Of a DNA stretch of 64,000 bases, positions 1 to 9,800 are shown piece by piece (the first letter of the stretch is position 1; each line of letters starts with the position of its first letter). Location of the stretch: contig CAIIXF020000008.1 in assembly GCA_903813345.2 (NCBI GenBank), forward strand, positions 32,204,867 through 32,268,866, in the 5' to 3' direction. The position numbers and the translations under genes were made by a program. This stretch comes from Owenia fusiformis (Eukaryota; Annelida; Polychaeta; Sabellida; Oweniidae). Under the pieces are notes generated by a model, which saw only the letters and a program-made list of their open reading frames with translations, was not told where the DNA came from and ran no database searches.

Positions 1-250
1 TATGTGGCCTACCTTAAACCCTATCAGTGATTTGTCCAATTAAGGTGGACTTAAGGTGGACCTTATACATATGTCAGTATTGAAGTCTACATGTAAACAT
101 CCAGATTACTCATTGTATGTGGCCTACCTTAAACCCTATCAGTGATTTGTCCAATTAAGGTGGACTTAAGGTAGACCTAAGTACATGTCAGTATGGAAGT
201 TTACTTGTAAACATCCAGATTACTCATTGTATGTGGCCTACCTTAAAGTC
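1..250. repeat. ~115-bp intronic tandem repeat, cut by the window edge
   Basis: A unit beginning TATGTGGCCTACCTTAAA starts at 1, 116 and 230, so the period is 114-115 bp with a little over two copies in view. The array probably continues to the left of the window. It lies upstream of the first recognised RyR exon, presumably in an intron. Confidence 0.85.
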
Positions 251-273
251 TATCAGACTAGACATATTATGGT

Positions 274-468
274 GGTTAAGCTACATGTTTAAATAATGTG
301 TCCCCCAGGGATTACTTTCTACCTCTCAATTGGTTTTTTTGAAGGCCCCCAATTACCTTTATACTCACTTAGGAGAGTAAGTGCATACAATGAAGGGAAA
401 ACACATCCCTAGAAAACCATAATTCTACAAATTACAAATTCTTTGAAAACAAAACATGTAGCTTAACC
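274..468. mobile_element. Small inverted-repeat element (MITE-like, ~195 bp)
   Basis: GGTTAAGCTACATGTTT at 274-290 is the exact reverse complement of AAACATGTAGCTTAACC at 452-468. The interior has no coding potential. This is a short non-autonomous DNA-element structure in a RyR intron. A diverged relative may lie near 44640-44820, where GGTAAGCTACACG and an AATTGAGGGG block recur. Confidence 0.7.
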
Positions 469-809
469 TCTCTAATCTCACACAATGCCAGAGATAACAT
501 CATTCGGTCTTATGCACATGTTTTCAGCTGGTGGTGTCCATCATATAATTTTCCTGGATGGGAAAAATTCCTTATATTTCAACTCCTTTCATTTTGAGAA
601 TTTCAATATATTAATGTATGATTGCTAAATGAGAAAAATGATGTCGTGTAAATTGAGATGGTCGTAACACTGACTTTCAGATGGCCTGATAATCTACAAC
701 TATTAAATTGACAATATTCAAATCAATATGATTTTAAAAATGGGAAAACGAAATGCAGTTGGATATCATTCTTTTATTCTCTGCTTTATTCATCTATTTA
801 TCATTTCAG

Positions 810-3800
810 AGTATCTTTGCCAGGAATTTCTACAACTTCAAGTTGCTGGCCCTCAGTTTGGCCTTTGTCATCAACTTCATCCTGCTCTTCTTCAAAGTAA
901 GTTTTTACATCAGTAGGTTGATTTCATGAATTCAAAATGTAGAGTTAATAGAGAGGGTTGGGCTGAAAGTCATTCTGGAATTTAATGCCCCCATGTAAAA
1001 ATAGACAATAAAAGCACAGATGGCTAAAGTTTTGACAATTACAAAATAAACCTTTTGAATGGGATATTTAACAATGATATGGTTATTTCTTTATTCAAAG
1101 TAAGTAACTAACACATAGCTTATGTATTTCATTAGAACCCTTGTGGCTTTATTGATTAGAATTCACACTACATAATGTTTGTTAGTTGTATTATGTTATG
1201 TTTCTTAATCCTCTACTAGGTGACCAAGCTTGAGATGGAGGGAGGCGAAGGTGCCGAAGGTGCTGAAGCTGATGGGGAGGCTGATCCTGATGAGTTCATT
1301 GAAATGTCTGATACAACCGCATACTTTGTGCCTATATTGCGAATGCTGGCAATTCTCCATTCTTTGACGGGATTCTCCATGTTGGTGGCCTACTATTGTC
1401 TCAAGGTACAGTAGAACCTGTATATTGAAACACCTCTCTAATCTGAACACCTCCAAATATGAACACTTTTTTGGTGCCATTTTTTTAAACCCATGATAGA
1501 AAAACCTTGAAATGTGAGCACATCCCCATTTGTACATTGAACAGTCGTATTTGGAAAATGAACCTGTGAAATACCCCGCTTTATTCCAGACTCATCCAAA
1601 TTTTCCTGACAGTCTCCTATACAGTCTTCATATGAAAAATGTAAATCACCATGAAAGTTAATATGGAAGTTGCCTCTGATTTCCAGGTACCTTTAGTCAT
1701 CTTCAAGCGTGAGAAAGAAATCTCTAGAAATCTGGAGTTTGATGGCATGTGGATCGTAGAACAACCCAGCGACGATGACATCAGAGGACATTGGGATAAA
1801 CTCGTACTTAGCACTAAGTCATTCCCTGACAGCTACTGGGACAAGTTTGTCAAAAAGAAGGTAGGTTCAACTCCAACATCCCCAATTCACACTCTGAAAT
1901 CACAGTACCATACGGTACATTAAGAGTTTATGGTACCATTTGAGTTTGGTGCCACGCATTGTTCATAGGTGTCATATGGTACTGTTTTAGTCTACTGTAC
2001 CGTACAATACCACATTTTACAGTACCGTAGCCAAAATAGTACCATACAGTACTGTTATGTTAGACATTGGCTTTGTAGTTCATTAAATCCATACTACATT
2101 AGCTTTCGGATGTGAAAAAGCACTTGGTCCAGTACTCATGAGTCAGTTGTTATTTTGGTTTGGGCAAGCTTACCTTTTTACCATGTCTACCATGTTCAAC
2201 TTTCAACCAAGTTTCAATTTTTTATTGCATTCTCCATGCGGTATTTTATTACATGTATTGTCTAGTTAATACATTATTTACTACTGTCCGATTACATTCT
2301 CCATGCAGGTGCGCAACAAGTATGCAGAGCAGTACGACTATGATGAAATCAGTAACCTGCTAGGAATGGAGAAGGGAGATTCCATGAAGTTTGACGAGAA
2401 GAAAGTAGAAGAACCAACCAAGAATGTCTTCCTTCCAGCCTGGTTCACGGAAATAGATTTCCAATACCAAATATGGAAATGGGGAGTCATTCTGACTGAC
2501 AACGTAATTTATAATTTTTGGCCATTCTAATTTTTTAAAGATAATTACAAATAATTTTAAATTCATTAATTTTTAAGAGAAGTCAATACAATATCAAAAC
2601 TATTTACACTCTAGAACAAAATATAAAACATTTTTACATATAGAAATTTTGAAAAGCAATATTTCATTGAAAATAAAACACTTGTAGAAAATATAGTTTG
2701 AATAAATTTATCTATTTTCATTTCAGCCATTTTTATACAGCATGTTCTACTTCGTATTTAGCTTACTCGGCAATTTTAACTATTTCTTCTTCGCTTCACA
2801 TTTATTGGACATTGCAATAAGCTTCAAAACTCTGAAGACTATTCTACAGTCAGTTACACACAACGGAAAGCAGGTACCTGTATATCACAACAGTCATAGG
2901 TGGGGGTTCCTGGAATAGGCTAACATTTTCTCCATATATGGTGACAGTTGCTTATATCTGCTCTAAATTGGTGACAGCAGTAACATCCGCTGGGAATTGC
3001 AGCTATACATGGAGTACATTAACATCTTCCTTGGTTGAGGAATTTGGACTTTTTCTTAACAGCTGCCAATAGGTGGCAGTACCCAACACTACCCTAATGT
3101 CTTTTTAATTCAATTATAGGTTGCATCTAGAAGATGAGCCAATAAAAATGAGTACACTTAATATTTGATTTATTCAGATTTACTGAAATATACTAAAATA
3201 AATCATGGAATAAATGGGGCATATTACTACCTTTCCAGTGGTATATCACATTTGCTGCAATTATAGTGGTGAAAGATCAAATATAGAAGTGTTCTCATTT
3301 TGCTACATTTATTGTAATCTGGTGGCTCATTGATGGATGTTGTGTTATATAAAAGCTTGCAATAATTTGAAGAGTTCTACATATGCATATTCATGTGTTT
3401 GAGCGAACTTTACAGATAATATTGTACTAAAGTGTGCATTACTTTCAGTATAGTGCAACAATCATCAGGGGAAATGGTCATTAAAGAAATCTTACTTAAT
3501 CAAAGTTATATTTATGGAACCCTATGGTACAAGGTCTAGGTCCTCATTTGATAAAGTAAGGTTTCTAACGTCTCCATGGTGACCTTAACAAAACATATGT
3601 TGAGCAGCTGGAAGGACTTCCTAACATCATCCCTATTCCCCCATTATTAATTCAATCCCCACTCCCCATTTTGGACCCCACTTGGCATAACATAAACACA
3701 CGATAACATTTATTTTCAGTCGTTCATATACATCTGTTTCTATTACTTCCTGTTCTCGTTGCTGGGCAACATCAACTATTTTTTCTTCGCTGCACATTTA

Positions 3801-6800
3801 CTCGATGTGGCTATAAGCGTGAAAACTCTGCAGACCATCTTGCAGTCTGTAACTCACAATGGGAAGCAGGTACAACAAGTTCACTTTTACAACCCAAACA
3901 TGTGAAATGTTGACATTGAAACATTTTAATTTATCATTCTTGAGCCAATCATCATTCATAATCTTTTTCTTACTTAATCAATGGTTATGGTGTAATACAG
4001 GATGGCCCAAAAGTAAGGGTTACAGTTATTCAACAAATTGCAGAATAACTGTGAACCTCTCTTTCTGTAAACTGTAAACCTATTTTTGGACCAGCCTGTA
4101 TACTACATTGGTGGTGTTGGTAAAGCTCTAATAGGTAAAGGCTTAAACTCCAAATTGTCTGTGAATGCTATTGTCTGATAATATGGAAATTCTGGTAACT
4201 TTAAGTTAATAAATGAATACAGTAAAACCTGTTTATCTCTCTTATATGAACACCTCTCAATGTGAACACTTTCAGTCCCAATTTTTAACCAACCATGTTG
4301 AAAACTTTTAAAACTTTTAACACCTGACAACTTTTTACACTTTTGACTGGTCCAGTGGCATTCGGATTAAACAAGTTTTACTGTAATTTTTTAAAAATAT
4401 CTCATCAGTTTAAATGATTAAATGAACCAACAAGATTGTTCATTCAGTTCATTCAGTCTTCAGTAAATATAAGAATTTTTATACTCTGCCTAATGTTTAT
4501 GATGATAATACAAAGGCTGTTAGAAAAATTTGTATACTCTGCCTAATGTATATGATGATAATACAAAGGATGTTAGAAAACAATAATACAGTGGCTGTAA
4601 GAATGTTGACTGTGATCGGATTGACCAGTGTCTGATTAATATTTACTTTTATTGTAGCTGATCTTGACTGTCATGTTGACAAGTGTCGTTGTGTATGTCT
4701 ACACCGTTGTTGCTTTCAACTTCTTCCGAAAGTTTTACATCAAAGAGGGAGAAGAAGGTGGAGAACCAGATTACAAATGTCATGACATGCTCACAGTAAG
4801 TAAAGACTGCTTACTTGTTACATTTTTATAGGGGGTGTATCCAAGATTTTTAAGAATTGGGAGGCCAAAAACCAGCTTTTGCCAAGGAAGGGTTTGCATT
4901 TCAAAAATTCTGGGGAATGAGAAAAATTTTGACCAAAATTTCTTGTAGAGAGTTCAGAATGGGGAAAAACAACATGATTTTGAAAGAATTCTTGGCCTTT
5001 CTTAATGACCAATTAATATGAAAATATTGCGTTCCATTTTAGTGTAATGTGTTCCACCTGTATGATATTGTGTTCTATTTCAGTGTTTTGTGTTCCACCT
5101 GTATGCTGGTGTAAGAGCAGGAGGAGGTATTGGTGATGAGCTTGAGGCACCAGATGGGGACCCTATGGAGGTCTATCGTATCCTCTTTGACATCACTTTC
5201 TTCTTCTTTGTCATCATTATCCTTCTTGCCATCATTCAGGGTAAGTGTCAAGCATGAGGTCTCAAGCTTGAAGTGTCAGGTCTCACGGAATTCTTGCATT
5301 TATTTTAGTATAATGTTATTTTGAAAGCAGTTTTGTTCATTTTCAGTTTCACATGTTTTGAGAACCTAAAAGGATAAAGAAATTTTCATTTTTTTGCTTG
5401 TTTTAATTCGATTCAATATACAGAAGTAGAGTAACTTAAATTATTATTAAATAGCCAAATTATATAAATAACATTTTCCCCAATCCTTAAATCCTTAAAA
5501 CAATTTACATAAACTTCCTATGGTTTATTAAAACTCCATTGAATTGATGCCTAATCATAAATTTAATGTTAACTGTCTTTATTACATGCTTAGTTTATGA
5601 TAATGCTTTTTATGCAATATATCGGAGGACAATATCACTTTGTGTTAATAGCCTGTGAGATATTTTTTGAACACTGCTTAAATCCCTCTTTATCTTAAAA
5701 TACACACTGTTGTTACAGATTTAAAACTATTTTCCAATGCCAATCCTCTAATTTTGTTTGAGAGGTCACAAAAATGAACATAGCAAAAATGTACAGTTAA
5801 ACTTCTAAGTGGAACAACTTTGTGCCTCAAAAAAGTGTTACACTTGGCAGGTTTATTTTAGAACTCTTAGAGTCTTAGAACTCTTAAAAGTGTTCCACTT
5901 ACAGAGATGTTCCACTTCTAGAAGTGTTCCACTTTACAGGTTTCACTGTACTTGTAAATCATAAAACTTGACAGTAAAATCATTTTCACTCCAAATCTGT
6001 CAATTGATATTGATTTTGCTGGATGCATTCTTTATCATATATTAGAGATACAGTTGTAAGAAACCGTAGAAAATGCCCCATATTATTTTTGTGACCTTAT
6101 TTTACTCTAATACATCTTTGCGTGGCTTTGCCCCATCCCATGCAGGTCTCATTATTGATGCGTTTGGAGAGCTTCGTGACCAGTTGGAACAAGTCAGGGA
6201 AGATATGGAGGTAACCATAGCAACAGACAACTGGAGTTACCATGGCAACAAATTTATCTGTTGTTATGGCAACAAATTTAACCGTTGTTATGGCAACAGT
6301 GTTACTGATACCCTTGTTTTATTGAATACTATGCTTTGGATTTTGCTTTCATCGAGTGTTTGCATCCATAGGTTTTAGCAAGCTTTTCATTGAACCCTTC
6401 ATTCATAATTAATATATTTCAATTATGAATATATTCATCGTGATGTCATATTTTGTGAGTTGTTTTATGCTTCCTATTAAAAATATTCTATTGCAGCCGT
6501 TTGTGCCTCCACTAAGCCAGACTTGATACTAAATATCTTCAAATTTTTCTCATTTTGGATTTACTACTGTGTGTACCTGCAGAGTTTGATGTGCAATTTA
6601 CATGTACATGTACATAACTTCTGATGTACAGAATATATGTACATGTAGATTATTTTCGGGGCAAACTATATGAGATCTTGAGTGATGAATCTTTCATTTG
6701 TTTAAAGAAACCAAAAGTGATACTCAATCAGTTAAGACAAAAAAAAGATGTTTTGTATTATGAAAAAGGTATTGGAGAAAAATATTTAGGGTATAAATGG

Positions 6801-9800
6801 ATTTTTTGTACAATAAGATCTTATGGTTTGCCCCTGATGACCAATAGTCATCCACCTTCCATTCACCTCTTTGAATCAGTGCACCCAATTACCCACAATC
6901 CATCACTCCCCAACACATATGCTCCATTGCTGACTAATACCCAAAGTTGCATATATACTTGGGTACATATGTTGAACTTGGATGAAAAGTTTATACTCTT
7001 CCAACCCCCATCCTCTATTAGTCATGACAGAAGCCTTGCTCCTCCAAGAATGTTCCCTGAACTCCTCATTTGTAAACCTCCTTTGGAATCGTCTCATATG
7101 TTTTGCACTAAATTCTACATCAAATCCATTTTGTTTCATGAATGGGTCCTCGAGGCAGTTTAACTAAATTGTTAACTAAATTGGCAAAAATCATTAAATA
7201 TACAGTAAGACCTAGCTGTATAAGTGGAATGCGTTTGGTACCTCAAAATACCGTTCCACTTGTGAATTGAAGTGTTCTACTTATAGGTTTCATTGTTTAT
7301 GTTTTGAAAAATAGTCTTTCATTAAGAAAGAGGATGGTCGACTCAAAATGTATTCTGAGTAAAAATTTAGTGCAAAACTGAGACAATCGACCCCCTTAAG
7401 ATTTGTATTAGTGATGTGTGCAGAGAATTGACTTAGATAGGGTGTGTTTTTGCTATTAGGTCTAATCATTGATGCATTTGGTGAACTGAGAGATCAACTG
7501 CAACAAGTCACTGAAGACATGGAGGTATTGTATCATATAGTTAAACCTCTCACATTTTTCAAGCACTATTATAGCTTGTATATTGAGATATCTCAAATAC
7601 TCACATATCTCAAACACTCACTTAGCTGAAATACTCATGAATCTCTCAAACATTTCCTTATCTCAAACACTCCTAAATCACTAGCACTCATATATCTCAA
7701 AAACTCACATATCTTAAACACTCAATATCTCAAACAGTCACCCAAAACACTCACACTCAAATGCCCTCATATCTCTAACACTCACATGGGTTATCTCAAA
7801 TACTCAAGTTTCTAAAATACTTATGTATAACACTCACATATATCAAACACTCATGTTTCTCAAACACTAGCATATCTCAAACACTCACATATTCCAAACA
7901 CTCACATATCTCAAACACTAGCATATCTCAAACACTCACATATCTCAAACACTCACATATTCCAAACACTCACATATCTCAAACACTCACATGTAATGTA
8001 CAATTGAGCGGAGTGTCTCATGAACAACACTTTTTATTAGAGGATTGTCACATAACATATTTTACTTTTGGTTTTTAAATAGACAACAAAGATGAGTTGA
8101 GAAGGATTTCCAAAAATAAATTGTTTACATTATAATCCATCATGCCTTTATTGGAAAAGGCCTCACAGTTCTGACTTTACTCATGATGGTGCTGTGAATT
8201 TTAGTTTATTTGGCAAAATGTTTCAATTCACATTAATTGTGACATTTTTTCATCAAATTCCATATCTTATCTTAATTGTGACATTTTTTCATCAAATTCC
8301 ATATCTTATCAGACATGTCATTTTAGAAATAGAAATTAAATTTTAATGGAAACATTTGCATGCCATTTCAAATATTTCCTCTCAAAACTTCTCTTTGTTG
8401 CCAATTTAAGATTTTCACAGATGTCCTATAATACATGAAGAAAGTCAGTTATAGTTTATATGTAATTATAGATTTTTAATACTGGTATGTAATACTGTAT
8501 ATTTTATTTATAAATGAAATAAATTAAAGAGTAAGGTTCAATTATGTTTCACTTTTGATAAGTCATTTTAAGTTTTAAATTATAACAAAGCAAAAGTTTC
8601 CATTCAACGAATCTGTTTTGTTTGTCTAAACTTTAGATATTGTATTTATTGTGTTATGAGATGTTTTAATGTTGTTATGGTTTCCTTTTCAGTCCAAATG
8701 CTTCATATGTGGTATAGGGAAGGAGTACTTTGAAAAAGTTCCGCATGGGTTTGAAGTTCATGTTACGAATGAACACAACTTTGCAAATTACATGTAAGTG
8801 ATAATCAAGTGTTCATGCCACTTCAATATATATTGTACACAAGTTTTATGTACCAGGAAAAATATTTATGCACAATTTTCGTTTAACATAATTACATATT
8901 ATGTACAAACACATCATGTAAATTTATGCCCCAGTAGGGGTGATTATATCATATACATGGGTAAAATGAAATGAAGATATTTCAAAAAGTGAAAATGACC
9001 GATTCCGAAATATATCTTTCTTTTTCCAGGTTTTTCTTGATGCATTTGATCAATAAGCCTGACACAGAGTATACAGGACAGGTACGTAGCCTTTTGTCTG
9101 CCAATGTTTGACACAGTAGCTCTTGGTTTATCCATGGTTGCCACAGTAGGCCTTGGTCTGTCCATGGTTGGCACAGTAGCCCTTGGTCTGCCCATGTTTG
9201 CCACAGTAGCCCTTGATCTGCCCATGTTTGCCACAGTAGCCTTTGGTCTGCCCATGTTTGCTACAGTAGCCCTTGGTCTGCCCATATTTGCCACAGTAGC
9301 CCTTGGTCTGCCAATGATTGCCACAGTAGCCCTTGATCTGCCCATGATTGCCACAGACGTGAAGTCTAGTATTGAAGCCTTGAAGTGTGGCGCAATTATG
9401 TGCATAAAGTGACTGAGATTGATGTACTTTTATTCAATTAAGAATTGAATAGTATTTTGTATGTGTGTAAAACATCTGAAGGACCACGTAGGATAGTGCA
9501 GTCAACTTTAAACAGTTATACGTCTGTATCTTTGATTGCGAATATTTTCTGATCATGATAGAGGTGGCTTAACTTCATGTATTATCAATGATTTGATTGT
9601 GCTTACATATCTTAAAATTTGAAATACCTAATAACTAAATGAATTACTGCATTATCTTGAAATAAAACTATTTCCATGGTCTTGAATAAGCCACAATTTA
9701 AGATATGTTAAGTAGACTAGACTATCCTATGGGTTCCTTTTTCGATTTGTATTAATTTGAATTTGTTTGCATTGTGGTTGATGTGTCTTAGTTGCCACGT

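Noticed and set aside
6624-7163. 179-codon plus-strand ORF in a RyR intron
   Set aside because: Composition is not protein-like, no motif, and it lies between the two gate exons with no supporting splice signals.
7545-9402. CRISPR-like regular repeats
   Set aside because: Tandem minisatellites without unique spacers in a eukaryotic gene.
8944-9412. Long ORFs on both strands (153 and 102 codons) over the 9.1-kb repeat
   Set aside because: They exist because the 30-bp unit is a multiple of three; no start context or domain, and they lie inside a RyR intron.
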